Of a DNA stretch of 64,000 nucleotides, positions 30,463 to 39,796 are shown piece by piece. Made by a program: the position numbers and the translations under genes. Source of the DNA: Bacillus spizizenii TU-B-10 (lineage in GTDB: Bacteria > Bacillota > Bacilli > Bacillales > Bacillaceae); contig NC_016047.1 of assembly GCF_000227465.1 (NCBI RefSeq), forward strand, positions 2,770,857-2,834,856. Direction: 5' to 3'. Below the pieces are notes generated by a model that was not told where the DNA came from, ran no database searches, and saw nothing but the letters and a program-made list of their open reading frames with translations. Within the stretch, counting starts at the first letter, position 1, and each line of letters begins with the position of its first letter.

Positions 30463-31329
30463 TTAGTAAGGCAGCAGCAGTTCCTCCATGGAGGAATTCG
30501 TCCGCTTATCGGCAAAGTAAGCGTGGAGCACTTCATTCTCGTCAAGCTGGCTCAGCTTTTGGCCTGATTTCTCTATGATAATCGGGTGTTTACAGCCGCG
30601 TTTGAACTCGGCCATCACATGATAGACTTTATCCTCTGCCTTTACTGTCAGCGGCAGCAGTTTTTCAAGCTCACGGTTTTTTCCGTAATACCTTTCAAGG
30701 AGAAATCTCACATGGATATAATGCCTTTGCCTGTATTCCTCAAACAAAGAAACAGCCAGAAAGACAAACAAAACCCATGCGCTGATTTGCAGAGGAATCA
30801 CAAATAAAACCCAGCACCCGAGCAGCAGGCAGAAGCAGAGCGACGTTTTTAAATTGAGCCGGTGAGCCTTTTGAAAAGGCATCTGCTTGGAAAACAGCAA
30901 AAATAACAGTTTTCCGCCATCAAGCGGCCAGATCGGCAGCAGATTCACAAATAAAATAGAAAGATTATAAAAGGTGAAGAGTTCAAAGGTATGCTGATGA
31001 ATCACTGAGAATTCTGCAAGCATCCAGACAGCAAGCTGAAGCCAGATGTGCTGAAGAGGGCCGGCAATAATCACTGCAAACTCTTCCTTTAACGGCCGAT
31101 TTCCGTGTTCTTCCACTTCCACCGTTCCGCCAAACGGCAGCAAAAATACACGCTTGATTCTCCAGGAAAAAAACACGGCCAGAGCAGCATGCCCCAGCTC
31201 ATGGACCAGTACAATCAGGAGCAGACATAATAATGCTTTTATATGGCCTGTGAGCAGTCCCAGCGCCGCGATAATCCATAGAAAAGGATGTACATGAATC
31301 TTCAAGATAAGGTCAAGCCATTTATTCAA
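30463..31329 (-). CDS. spoIVFB: SpoIVFB, intramembrane protease for pro-sigma-K
   Basis: A 288-residue site-2-type metalloprotease with six membrane segments. HELGH at 43-47 and the Asp in NLLPIWPLDGGK near 137 bind zinc; a C-terminal CBS-like domain senses ATP. It cleaves pro-sigma-K in the mother cell and is held inactive by SpoIVFA and BofA. It overlaps spoIVFA by 8 bases. Confidence 0.97.
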   Translation of the reverse strand: MNKWLDLILKIHVHPFLWIIAALGLLTGHIKALLCLLLIVLVHELGHAALAVFFSWRIKRVFLLPFGGTVEVEEHGNRPLKEEFAVIIAGPLQHIWLQLAVWMLAEFSVIHQHTFELFTFYNLSILFVNLLPIWPLDGGKLLFLLFSKQMPFQKAHRLNLKTSLCFCLLLGCWVLFVIPLQISAWVLFVFLAVSLFEEYRQRHYIHVRFLLERYYGKNRELEKLLPLTVKAEDKVYHVMAEFKRGCKHPIIIEKSGQKLSQLDENEVLHAYFADKRTNSSMEELLLPY

Positions 31330-32116
31330 ATGAAATCACCTGAATCGGATCAATAAATTTATCGCCGTCTTTCATGGCAAAATAATAGACCCCTTTATTA
31401 TGATCATCAAGTTTAATTGAGCCGAGCTTTTTTCCTTTATCTACAAAATCATATAAAGCAACATCCACATCTTTGAGCTCGCCATAAATACTATAGGTAT
31501 TGTCAGCATGCTGCACCTTAACTGTCAGTCCCGTCTGGCTGTCTTTGCTGACTTCAATTACATAGCCTTCTTTTATGCTATCAATTTTATCGCTGCTTGT
31601 TTCGACTTTAATCCCTTCCCCGTTGTCCTGAAAATCCTGCTGCACTTTCCCGGATGCAGGCGCGACCAGGTCTTGGCCCACTTCAACCTGCTGTTCTTTA
31701 TTTTTATGTTCAGGGGCCAGAAAAGCGAGCGGATTGCCAAATTTCGTTTCAAACCAATGGCTTGCTGAGGCAAATTGAAATTCAGTTTCGAAAGTTTTGG
31801 CAACGGCGGGTTTAATCTGGCTGACGGGCCCAATGTTTGTTTTATAGGCTATGGCGGAAACGAGAACAAGACAGGCCGACAGAAGACATTTCAGGATAAT
31901 TGAATCTGTTTTAACCAAAGGGTGTTTTCCGTTGAATGTTGAAATGTTATCTTCATAGACCGGAAGAGTTCCGTGCTTTTCCTGGTCCGTTACCATTACC
32001 CAAGACGGGGGTTTCTGCTTTTCAGAAACTGTCTGAGTAGAGAAACGTTTTGAGCCGGAAAGCTGTTTTCTTCTTTTCTCTAATCGTTTTCTGATTTCAT
32101 CTGCTCTGTGACTCAT
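31322..32116 (-). CDS. spoIVFA: SpoIVFA, inhibitor and scaffold of SpoIVFB
   Basis: A 264-residue protein with a cytoplasmic N-terminal part (1-70), one membrane helix (about 72-92) and a C-terminal M23-like domain lacking the full zinc site. It tethers SpoIVFB and BofA and is cut by SpoIVB and CtpB to start sigma-K processing. AAGGATG supports the ATG at 32116; upstream in-frame ATGs would start too near the sigma-E promoter's transcript start. Confidence 0.95.
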   Translation of the reverse strand: MSHRADEIRKRLEKRRKQLSGSKRFSTQTVSEKQKPPSWVMVTDQEKHGTLPVYEDNISTFNGKHPLVKTDSIILKCLLSACLVLVSAIAYKTNIGPVSQIKPAVAKTFETEFQFASASHWFETKFGNPLAFLAPEHKNKEQQVEVGQDLVAPASGKVQQDFQDNGEGIKVETSSDKIDSIKEGYVIEVSKDSQTGLTVKVQHADNTYSIYGELKDVDVALYDFVDKGKKLGSIKLDDHNKGVYYFAMKDGDKFIDPIQVISFE

Positions 32117-32149
32117 TGCCATCATCCTTTGCATTCGTTGGGTTTGTAC

Positions 32150-32178
32150 ATCATATGTCTTGTCCATGGCAAATATTC
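32150..32178 (-). promoter_or_regulatory. Sigma-E promoter of spoIVFA-spoIVFB
   Basis: On the minus strand GAATATT (32172-32178), 14 bp, then CATATGAT (32150-32157): a close match to sigma-E boxes, in line with mother-cell expression of the operon. Confidence 0.75.
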
Positions 32179-32206
32179 GATTTACTCAAGCACAAAGCAG
32201 ACAAAA

Positions 32207-32240
32207 ACAAAAAAACCTGACACAGCAATTGCTTTGTCAG
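32207..32240 (-). terminator. Terminator after minD
   Basis: CTGACA and TGTCAG arms around AAGCAATTGCTG form a long stem, followed by a T run on the minus strand. It ends the mre-min transcript before spoIVFA. Confidence 0.88.
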
Positions 32241-32264
32241 ATTCTTCTCTTTGATTCTATCACA

Positions 32265-33071
32265 TTAAGATCTTACTCCGAAAAATGATTTAATCTTAGC
32301 CATCATTCCTTTGTTTTGCTCTTCAAGCAACTGTAAAGGAACCGATTCACCTAAGATGCGGCGAGCAATATTGCGATATGCAATGGAAGCGCGGTTTTTC
32401 GGGTCCATTGCAATCGGTTCGCCATGGTTGGAAGCTTTAATGACTTCATCATCATCAGCCACGATTCCGAGCAAATCGATCGACAAATGCTGTACGATTT
32501 CGTCGATATCCATCGTGTCACCGTTTTTCATCAGGTGATTTCTGATTCTGTTTACAACGAGCCGCGGCGGTTCAATATTTTCCTCTTGCTCCAGCAGCCC
32601 TATAATACGGTCAGCATCACGAACAGCTGAGATTTCAGGCGTTGTGACCACAATCGCTTTATCAGCTCCGGAAACGGCATTTTTGTATCCTTGCTCAATT
32701 CCGGCAGGACAGTCTATGATGACATAGTCAAATTCCTGTTTGAGCTCTTGGACCATATTTTTAATTTGTTCAGGAACAACGGCTGTCTTATCACTCGTTT
32801 GAGCAGCGGGCATTAAATAGAGCAGATCATCGAAACGTTTGTCTTTTACGAGCGCCTGATGCATTTTGCACCTTCCCTCTACAACGTCTACAAGATCGTA
32901 AATAATTCTATTTTCAAGACCCATTACAACATCAAGGTTGCGCAGTCCTATATCAGTATCTACTAAACATACTCGCTTCCCTAAAATGGCTAAGGCGGTA
33001 CCGAGGTTCGCAGATGTTGTCGTTTTACCTACTCCGCCTTTTCCCGAAGTTATTACGATAGCCTCACCCAA
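32265..33071 (-). CDS. minD: Septum-site ATPase MinD
   Basis: A 268-residue ParA/MinD ATPase. The deviant Walker A KGGVGKTT is at 11-18, and the C-terminal amphipathic helix (MAKIKSFFGVRS) binds the membrane. It recruits MinC to stop FtsZ assembly near poles. The start is TTG at 33071, after GGGAGGAATG. One base separates it from the minC stop. Confidence 0.96.
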   Translation of the reverse strand: MGEAIVITSGKGGVGKTTTSANLGTALAILGKRVCLVDTDIGLRNLDVVMGLENRIIYDLVDVVEGRCKMHQALVKDKRFDDLLYLMPAAQTSDKTAVVPEQIKNMVQELKQEFDYVIIDCPAGIEQGYKNAVSGADKAIVVTTPEISAVRDADRIIGLLEQEENIEPPRLVVNRIRNHLMKNGDTMDIDEIVQHLSIDLLGIVADDDEVIKASNHGEPIAMDPKNRASIAYRNIARRILGESVPLQLLEEQNKGMMAKIKSFFGVRS

Positions 33072-33072
33072 T

Positions 33073-33753
33073 TCACATTCCTCCCTCAAGCCTTGTTAGA
33101 TCAGGTCTTAAATGAGCCAAATGTTGAAGGCGTTCAATGACCATATTTCCGTCTGTATCTAAATAAGCACATTCCATTTCGTTCCCTTTTTGAATGTGGT
33201 CTGGGGAGCGATTTAACACGTGATTGATTCTTAATTGTGTCGGCAGCATTTCAGAGGCGGCGATGACCGCTTGATTATTTCCGTTGAATCCGGCGTGCGC
33301 GATTCCTTTCAGTGAGCCCAGAACAAAAATGTTCCCTCCGGCCATGACTGTTCCGCCGGGATTCACGTCACCGATCAGGAGCAAGTCGCCTTTCACCTGC
33401 AGCACCTGGCCTGAACGGACAATTTTTGAAACAGAAATAATTTCAGCTTCCTCTTTCATACGCTGTGCTTCTTTTTTAGTAATGACTTCACTGTCAATAG
33501 AATGAACAAACAAATCTTTCTTTGACGCAATCAATTCGGTCAGCTGTTCCTCTTGCTCCTTATATAAAAAGCGATTTCCCAGCTTAACATGGACGCTGAT
33601 TTTCTGGCCTTTTCCATCCGTATATTGTTCAATTGACAGCATATTCTGAAGACCATCGAGAAGCTCATCAAAAGAACACGCATCATCCAGATGCAATGTT
33701 AATCCATTCTTTGTTCCTTTTATTGTTACATATTGCTGCTTTTTGGTCTTCAC
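33073..33753 (-). CDS. minC: Septum inhibitor MinC
   Basis: A 226-residue FtsZ inhibitor with an N-terminal domain (to about 100) and a C-terminal beta-helix domain (105-215, rich in Gly turns such as [15 protein letters not shown]) that binds MinD. The start codon GTG at 33753 follows GAGGTG. It comes after mreD in the mreB-mreC-mreD-minC-minD cluster. Confidence 0.95.
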   Translation of the reverse strand: MKTKKQQYVTIKGTKNGLTLHLDDACSFDELLDGLQNMLSIEQYTDGKGQKISVHVKLGNRFLYKEQEEQLTELIASKKDLFVHSIDSEVITKKEAQRMKEEAEIISVSKIVRSGQVLQVKGDLLLIGDVNPGGTVMAGGNIFVLGSLKGIAHAGFNGNNQAVIAASEMLPTQLRINHVLNRSPDHIQKGNEMECAYLDTDGNMVIERLQHLAHLRPDLTRLEGGM

Positions 33754-33805
33754 AATATTCACCTCAACAACATACTCATTTCGTCAAAAAAAGATAAAAT
33801 CCTTT

Positions 33806-34324
33806 TTACTCATCTCTCAATTCTTTCTTTAGACTCATAAAAAACAATCTAAATGGCAGAACCAGAATAAGAGCGGCTACAATATTTAATAAAATTGTCG
33901 GTATAAACCGGTCAAGCACAAACCCGTTAAACGTCATGATGTCTTTATGAATCAACGACTGAATGCCGAATACATAAAATTCGAGCACGCTGACAGCGAG
34001 AACTGCTATCAATATCACCACAAATGCGTTTGTATGAAGCACTTTAAACGCTTTTGAAGCCAAATAGCATAACCCGGCAAAACCAAACATATAAACGCCT
34101 AATAGACTTGTATAGTTCATGTCATATAGAAGGCCAAAAATAAATCCGTAAATCATTGCGTGTTTTTGATTGATGAAAGCCGACATAAATATCAGTACAA
34201 GCATCAGAAAACGCGGGGCAAGCACCTGATCATCAGTAACGAACGGAAAATGCACCAGATCGGTAAAAATGCTTTCCGCAGAAAAAACAAGCATCATAAC
34301 GAAAGGGAGAAGGAAACGTTTCAC
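33806..34324 (-). CDS. mreD: Rod-shape protein MreD
   Basis: A 172-residue membrane protein with five or six helices, the MreD layout, part of the elongasome with MreB and MreC. Its start overlaps the mreC stop by 4 bases, so it is coupled to mreC. Confidence 0.95.
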   Translation of the reverse strand: MKRFLLPFVMMLVFSAESIFTDLVHFPFVTDDQVLAPRFLMLVLIFMSAFINQKHAMIYGFIFGLLYDMNYTSLLGVYMFGFAGLCYLASKAFKVLHTNAFVVILIAVLAVSVLEFYVFGIQSLIHKDIMTFNGFVLDRFIPTILLNIVAALILVLPFRLFFMSLKKELRDE

Positions 34325-35193
34325 GATCCTTCCTCCTCTGTATCGACAGTCGGCACATCACGGTTAACAACGATCACATTATTTAAATCGGTAAGGTCAG
34401 CAGCAGGTTTTACATAAGCAACTTTCGTTAATCCGTAGGAATCTGACTCGATATCAGTCACTTCACCGATTGTCAGCCCTTCTGGGAAAACACCGCCTGT
34501 GCCTGATGTTTCAATAAGATCGCCTTTTTTCACGTCTTGTTTATCCTTGCGCTCAATAATGGTCATCTTAAGACGTTTTTTCTCTTTGTCATATCCTTCG
34601 ATCAGGCCGTAGCCTTTGCTGCCTTTTTTTCCGGAAATTTTCGTCGCGACTCTGTTATTGCGGTCAGTATCACTTAAAAGCTGAACAGTAGACGTAAAAT
34701 TGTTAAGACCGGAGCTTTTGATCTTGCCGATTAATGCGCCTTTTTCGTTTGTTACAGCCATATCTTTCGCTACGTTTTGCTGAGTCCCCTTATTAATGGT
34801 GACTTGTTTCGCCCAATTATCAGGACTTCTGGCAATGACTGTCGCTAAAATCGGCTTGTAATCTTTAATCGATTTGACATGGCCAAGCTCGTCACGCAAG
34901 GATTTGTTTTCTTCTTCAAGTTCTTGAAGCTTGGCTTCATATTGTGTCTGTCCGTCAAGCTTCTCTCTCAGACGCTCGTTTTCTTTGTATGTGTTTTTTA
35001 AATCATTAATGTTCTCAAATATCCCTGCAAAAAATTCGGCAGGCGTATGAAAAATATTTTGAAATACTCCCGTCGTATCGCCGATCACTTTCTCAGGCCA
35101 GGTGGTATTGCGGCCGCCCTTCAGCGAAAAACCAATCATAGCCACCAATATGATAATACACAGAAGTAATAGCATTAACCGTTTATTCGGCAT
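34321..35193 (-). CDS. mreC: Rod-shape protein MreC
   Basis: A 290-residue protein anchored by one N-terminal helix (6-24), followed by a coiled coil (about 65-112) and the extracytoplasmic MreC beta-domain. It links MreB filaments to wall-synthesis enzymes. It lies between mreB and mreD, 30 bp after mreB. Confidence 0.96.
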   Translation of the reverse strand: MPNKRLMLLLLCIIILVAMIGFSLKGGRNTTWPEKVIGDTTGVFQNIFHTPAEFFAGIFENINDLKNTYKENERLREKLDGQTQYEAKLQELEEENKSLRDELGHVKSIKDYKPILATVIARSPDNWAKQVTINKGTQQNVAKDMAVTNEKGALIGKIKSSGLNNFTSTVQLLSDTDRNNRVATKISGKKGSKGYGLIEGYDKEKKRLKMTIIERKDKQDVKKGDLIETSGTGGVFPEGLTIGEVTDIESDSYGLTKVAYVKPAADLTDLNNVIVVNRDVPTVDTEEEGS

Positions 35194-35223
35194 CGTGTTA
35201 CACCTCTTCTATTGAACTCCCGA

Positions 35224-36237
35224 TTATCTAGTTTTCCCTTTGAAAAGATGGATGTGCTCCAGTGCTTTCCCTGTTCCGATCGCTACACAATCAAGCGGGT
35301 CTTCGGCGATAAGGACCGGCATTTTCGTTTCTTCACTGATGACTTTGTCTAAATTGCGAAGAAGCGCTCCGCCGCCGGTTAACACAATACCTCTGTCCAT
35401 AATATCTGCTGCAAGCTCAGGCGGTGTTTTTTCAAGTGTGCTCTTCACTGCTTCGACAATTGTAGATACAGTGTCGCGCAATGCGTTAGAAATTTCTTTT
35501 CCTGTAATTTCGATTGTTTTCGGCAGACCTGTCAGTAAATCGCGTCCGCGGATTTCCATTTTATCGGAATCTTCAGGAGCTTCTGCAGATCCGATCTCCA
35601 TTTTAATCGCTTCAGCCGTACGGTCACCGATCATCAGGTTGTACGTTTTTCTGATGTAGTTGATAATCGCATCATCCATCTCATCACCGGCTACGCGGAT
35701 CGATTGAGACGTTACAATGCCTCCGAGGGAAATAATCGCAACCTCTGTCGTACCGCCTCCGATATCGACAACCATGCTTCCAGTCGGTTCCCAAACTGGC
35801 AGATTGGCTCCGATTGCTGCGGCAAACGGCTCTTCAATCGGATACGCGTCACGCGCTCCTGCCTGTCTTGTCGCATCAATGACAGCGCGTTCCTCAACAG
35901 CCGTAATGCCTGAAGGGACACAAACCATCACATATGGTTTTCTGGCAAACATGCCTTTATTTTTAATGGCCTGATTGATGTAATATTTCATCATCGTCGC
36001 CGTTGTTTCATAATCAGCGATAACGCCGTCTTTCATCGGGCGAAGTGCCACCACGTTGCCCGGTGTCCGTCCGATCATATTTTTCGCATCATTTCCGACA
36101 GCAACAATCGACTTCGTATCCGTTTGCAAAGCGACAACTGACGGCTCTCTCACAACAATTCCTTTTCCTTTTACAAAAACAAGCGTATTCGCAGTTCCAA
36201 GATCTATACCAAGGTCTCTTGCACCAATTCCAAACAT
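35224..36237 (-). CDS. mreB: Actin-like cell-shape protein MreB
   Basis: A 337-residue actin homologue that guides lateral wall synthesis. The phosphate loops [11 protein letters not shown] and [10 protein letters not shown] and the adenosine motif TGGGALL are intact. A TATAAT on the minus strand about 45 bp upstream, with a weak -35, may start the mre-min transcript. Paralogues Mbl and MreBH lie elsewhere in Bacillus; context with mreC marks this one as MreB. Confidence 0.97.
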   Translation of the reverse strand: MFGIGARDLGIDLGTANTLVFVKGKGIVVREPSVVALQTDTKSIVAVGNDAKNMIGRTPGNVVALRPMKDGVIADYETTATMMKYYINQAIKNKGMFARKPYVMVCVPSGITAVEERAVIDATRQAGARDAYPIEEPFAAAIGANLPVWEPTGSMVVDIGGGTTEVAIISLGGIVTSQSIRVAGDEMDDAIINYIRKTYNLMIGDRTAEAIKMEIGSAEAPEDSDKMEIRGRDLLTGLPKTIEITGKEISNALRDTVSTIVEAVKSTLEKTPPELAADIMDRGIVLTGGGALLRNLDKVISEETKMPVLIAEDPLDCVAIGTGKALEHIHLFKGKTR

Positions 36238-36328
36238 ATGTATGTATCTTCCTTTCTTAAAGCAAAAATACCCTAAAGGGAAAAACTCATAAACTCTATT
36301 ATAGCTTAATTCGACGAAAAAAAAAGTG

Positions 36329-37024
36329 TTACAAATATCCTTTTTCCTTTAAACTCACAAATTTTTTGTCCCCGATCACCAAATGGTCAAGCAGCTCAAT
36401 GCCAATCAGGTTTCCACATTCAAACAGCCGTCTTGTCACTTCAATATCTTCCCTGCTCGGCGTCGGATCTCCAGAAGGATGATTATGAACACAGATAAAG
36501 GAAGCGGCAGATCGTTTAAACGCTTCTTTAAACACCTCTCGCGGATGGACAATAGATGAATTCAGACTTCCGATAAATACAGTGCGTTTATGGATGACTT
36601 GGTTTTTTGTATTTAAGTATAAACAGACAAAATGCTCCTGGGTTAAAAAGCGCATATCCTCCATGACAAGATTTGCGCCGTCTTCCGGGGAGCGAATGAC
36701 GAAATGTTCTTCGTTGGCTAATTTATGAATACGGCTTCCAAGCTCTACTGCCGCCAGGATTTGGACCGCTTTTACCATACCGATTCCCCGGATGCTCGAC
36801 AGCTCTTCAACCGATGCTTCTTTCAGCAATCGAAGTCCGTCAAAAGAGCGAAGTAACCGGTTTGACAGATCCATAACAGATTCGTGTTTAGTTCCTGTCC
36901 GCAATAATATAGCCAATAGTTCATGATTCGCTAAGTTCTCGGCTCCGACTTTCAGGAGCCGTTCTCTTGGCTTTTCTTTTGTTGGGAAATCTTTGAGTTT
37001 CAATGGCAGATCGTGTATGATCAA
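36329..37024 (-). CDS. radC: RadC-family JAMM protein (YsxA)
   Basis: A 231-residue RadC with an N-terminal helix-hairpin-helix part ([10 protein letters not shown]) and a C-terminal JAB1/MPN domain carrying [14 protein letters not shown], the JAMM zinc motif. Despite the name, a repair role is doubtful in the family; activity is unproven. Located between maf and mreB. Confidence 0.9.
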   Translation of the reverse strand: MIIHDLPLKLKDFPTKEKPRERLLKVGAENLANHELLAILLRTGTKHESVMDLSNRLLRSFDGLRLLKEASVEELSSIRGIGMVKAVQILAAVELGSRIHKLANEEHFVIRSPEDGANLVMEDMRFLTQEHFVCLYLNTKNQVIHKRTVFIGSLNSSIVHPREVFKEAFKRSAASFICVHNHPSGDPTPSREDIEVTRRLFECGNLIGIELLDHLVIGDKKFVSLKEKGYL

Positions 37025-37060
37025 GCACTCCTTTTCTTTCCCTTCCCGTTTATAGAACTG

Positions 37061-37630
37061 TCATGCCTTTATATCAAAATGGCGAAGAACTCTCATCGTT
37101 TTTGATATAGGAAGGCCCATGACTGAATAATAATCTCCGTCTATTTTCTTTACAAAAAGCGCGCCTCTTCCTTGGATGCCGTATGCACCTGCTTTATCCA
37201 TCGGCTCTTTTGTTTCTATATAAGTCCAAATCTCTTCTTCACTGAGGGGCCAAAACGTAACTTCTGTCTTATCATAAAAAGTCTCGCTGTGATTTTCGGC
37301 TTGTATGCTGACCGCGGTAATTACTGAATGACTTCGGCCTGAAAGCCTCCGCAGCATAGAAGCAGCTTCCTCTTGATCTTTCGGTTTGCCGAGGCATTCG
37401 CCGTCCAGGCATACCATTGTATCAGCGCCGATAACGATTGCATGCGGGTGGAGATCAGCTACAGCCTTAGCTTTTTGTTTTGCCAACCATTGGACGTTTT
37501 CTTCAGGTGAAAAGTTTCGATTTAATTTTTCCTCTACTTCACTGACAATAATGGAGTAGGGCAGCTGGAGAAGATCGAGGAGTTCTTTCCTGCGCGGAGA
37601 TTGTGATGCAAGTATTAGCGGCTTAGTCAT
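37061..37630 (-). CDS. maf: Maf nucleotide pyrophosphatase
   Basis: A 189-residue Maf protein, which hydrolyses dTTP, UTP and modified nucleotides and affects septum formation when overproduced. N-terminal [11 protein letters not shown] and later GADTMV and GKP segments form the active site. AAGGATG precedes the ATG at 37630; an ATG three codons earlier overlaps that site. Downstream of spoIIB, upstream of radC. Confidence 0.95.
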   Translation of the reverse strand: MTKPLILASQSPRRKELLDLLQLPYSIIVSEVEEKLNRNFSPEENVQWLAKQKAKAVADLHPHAIVIGADTMVCLDGECLGKPKDQEEAASMLRRLSGRSHSVITAVSIQAENHSETFYDKTEVTFWPLSEEEIWTYIETKEPMDKAGAYGIQGRGALFVKKIDGDYYSVMGLPISKTMRVLRHFDIKA

Positions 37631-37737
37631 GTTCGTCATCCTTTCAGGGTTTGCTTAAGAAAAAAAGATACTCGTTTATCCTACCAAATCACGAGGCTTG
37701 TCACAATTTCAGAAAAATAACTTTTTCATGACAAAAT

Positions 37738-37772
37738 AAAAAAAGCCTGTCACTAAAGGACGAAGGCTCAGG
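37738..37772 (-). terminator. Terminator after spoIIB
   Basis: AGCCT and AGGCT arms with inner GTC/GAC pairs, followed by seven T residues on the minus strand. The stem is imperfect but the T run is clear. Confidence 0.6.
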
Positions 37773-37781
37773 CACTTTCTC

Positions 37782-38780
37782 TTATTTAATGACGGCTAAT
37801 AGCTGCTGCTGAGCCTTCCACCCGGCTTCAGCATTTGGGTCCTCTAATTCCTTTAATGCCTGCAAAATCGCTTTTTTCTCTCCTGCTTCTGATGCTTCTG
37901 TTTCACCAAGCGACTTTTCTATTTTCTCTACACTCGCTTTTGTAATGTCTTCGCCGAGAATCGCCTTTGCTGCAAGCTCCGCTGTTTCTTTGAAGGAATC
38001 TGTCATATCTGACTCTATTGATAAGGAAAGCTCCTTGCCTCCCCAAGCTTCAAAATCGCTGTCGATTAAAAGCTGCCCTAACTGCTGTGACACGTCCTTA
38101 TCACTGGCTAAGCCTGCGATGACATACGTGTACCCGTCATCCTTTGACAGCGACACAGCGGAATAACCTTTTTCAGTCAGTTGTTCTGTTAACGTTTCGG
38201 CACCCTTTTCATTTGAGAATTTTCCGGCTTGTACAGCGTACGTTTTATATGTACCTTCAGTTTGTGCCGCCTGTTTTTCTGCGCCTGAGATTTGTTTATC
38301 AGCAGAAGTATCTCCGGCTTTTGCCGTTTGGCTGCCCAGAGAATCATCTAAAGAGGCTGGTGCTGCCGCTTCTTTATTGCCCGAGATGTTCAACGCGAAT
38401 AAGCCTAATCCGGTGCCTATGACAGCTGCAAAGGCAATCGTCGCCGCCACTCTTTTTACCGGTTTGGCCGCCCCGGCCTTTCCTTTTGCATACAGCTTTG
38501 TTTTTTTCTTTTGATAAGGCGGAACGACTTTTGGATCCTCTTTAAACACCTTGTCCTCTTCTGAATCCCAGTTAAATTCATCTTCATCGGGATGTTCATG
38601 GGAAGCTGCGACCTCCTGTTCTGCCTTTCTCTTTTCCTCCCAATTTGAAAATGTCATGTTTTTATCCGTCTCAGTCTCAGGCGTTTCTTGTTCGTAAACC
38701 GTCTCTTCTTTTCCATTAATCGTCACCTTGAGGGCTTTTTCTGCGGCTTTACTGTTTTTTTTATTCTTCCTTTTTTTCAA
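37782..38780 (-). CDS. spoIIB: SpoIIB, septal peptidoglycan-thinning protein in engulfment
   Basis: A 332-residue protein with a Lys-rich start, an acidic cytoplasmic region (to about 105), one membrane helix (110-130) and an extracytoplasmic SPOR domain (about 180-255) that binds denuded glycan at the septum. It speeds septal remodelling at the onset of engulfment. The start codon is TTG at 38780 after GGGAGGAAG. Confidence 0.94.
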   Translation of the reverse strand: MKKRKNKKNSKAAEKALKVTINGKEETVYEQETPETETDKNMTFSNWEEKRKAEQEVAASHEHPDEDEFNWDSEEDKVFKEDPKVVPPYQKKKTKLYAKGKAGAAKPVKRVAATIAFAAVIGTGLGLFALNISGNKEAAAPASLDDSLGSQTAKAGDTSADKQISGAEKQAAQTEGTYKTYAVQAGKFSNEKGAETLTEQLTEKGYSAVSLSKDDGYTYVIAGLASDKDVSQQLGQLLIDSDFEAWGGKELSLSIESDMTDSFKETAELAAKAILGEDITKASVEKIEKSLGETEASEAGEKKAILQALKELEDPNAEAGWKAQQQLLAVIK

Positions 38781-38850
38781 TTCCGCTTCCTCCCTTCATT
38801 TGCTTGACCGTTCTTGTCGGCTTTTCATGCTACACACTTTAGCACAGGCG

Positions 38851-38885
38851 AAAAAAAAAAGAACAAGACTTTTGTCGTCTTGTCC
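38851..38885 (-). terminator. Terminator after comC
   Basis: GGACAAGAC and GTCTTGTTC form the stem, with ten T residues after it on the minus strand. Confidence 0.9.
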
Positions 38886-38913
38886 AAAAAACGTTCGTCA
38901 AATTTTTCAGCGG

Positions 38914-39660
38914 TCAGCCCAATGCCATTTTCATATAAAAAGAAATAATAGAGTCACCGTATAAATAGGCTAAAATGCTCCCTGCCGCAATTGCGGGGGC
39001 AAAGGGAAGCGGCTGCCTTTTGGCGAGTCTTCCAGTCAGGACAGCTGCCGCTCCATACAATGCACCTATCAAAACAGAAAAGAAAAAGGCAGCTGCCAGC
39101 ATTTTCACACCAAGCATAAAGCCAATCACCGCAAATAATTTAATATCTCCTCCCCCTATTCCTCCATGGGTGATTGCGGCAATTAAGGACAGGAAAAGAA
39201 ATCCGGCGGCCGCACCTAACAGGCTGGCATACCAGGAATCAAGCGGAGAAATCAATCTTGCTGCCGCCAAAAAGGGAAGAAATAAAATCAATATTCGATT
39301 TGGAATCAGCATAAAATGAATATCTGTCACTACAACAATGATGAGAAGAGAGATAAACACAACCGCAGGCAATAGTTCCGGAGATGAGCCAAAGCGTATT
39401 CCTGCGGCGGCAAATAAACACGCTGTCACAAGCTCTGCCGCGGGATACATAAAAGAAATTCTACGTCCGCAGCTTTTACATTTGCCCTTTTGGAAAAGGA
39501 ATGACAGGATGGGAATTAATTCTGCCGCGGTTAATGTCCGCCGGCAAAACGAGCATGCCGAACGGGGCGTGATAATGGATATATGCAAGGGGATACGGCA
39601 CCCGGCCGTATAATAAAATGAACCAAGGATTAGCCCGAGGAGAAAAAGAATGGGAAGCAT
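38914..39660 (-). CDS. comC: Prepilin peptidase ComC
   Basis: A 248-residue membrane aspartyl protease that matures the ComG pseudopilins for DNA uptake. It has eight membrane segments, the Cys pairs CSFC and CKSC in the N-terminal loop, and the two catalytic Asp in VTDIHFMLIPN and GGGDIKL. The frame stays open 29 codons upstream, but AAAGGTGTG and the family length place the ATG at 39660. A ComK-type site lies upstream. Confidence 0.94.
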   Translation of the reverse strand: MLPILFLLGLILGSFYYTAGCRIPLHISIITPRSACSFCRRTLTAAELIPILSFLFQKGKCKSCGRRISFMYPAAELVTACLFAAAGIRFGSSPELLPAVVFISLLIIVVVTDIHFMLIPNRILILFLPFLAAARLISPLDSWYASLLGAAAGFLFLSLIAAITHGGIGGGDIKLFAVIGFMLGVKMLAAAFFFSVLIGALYGAAAVLTGRLAKRQPLPFAPAIAAGSILAYLYGDSIISFYMKMALG

Positions 39661-39728
39661 AGACAACACACCTTTACAAGATACTGGTATGGATTGTATC
39701 AGAGTGAGCGGGCTGAACTCTAATCGGG

Positions 39729-39772
39729 AATATTCAATTTTACACATAAAAACCCCGGCAGAATCTCATTTT
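39729..39772 (-). promoter_or_regulatory. Candidate ComK site of comC
   Basis: Two AT-boxes of the AAAAN5TTTT type, AAAATGAGATTCT (39760-39772) and AAAATTGAATATT (39729-39741), are 18 bp apart, one of the known ComK spacings. The boxes carry two and one mismatches. The distal box lies in the loop of the folC terminator. Confidence 0.6.
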
Positions 39773-39786
39773 CGATACTGCCAGGG
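39748..39786 (-). terminator. Terminator after folC
   Basis: CCCTGGCAG and CTGCCGGGG pair with one wobble, followed by TTTTT on the minus strand, 10 bases after the folC stop. Confidence 0.85.
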
Positions 39787-39796
39787 CTGGACGCCT

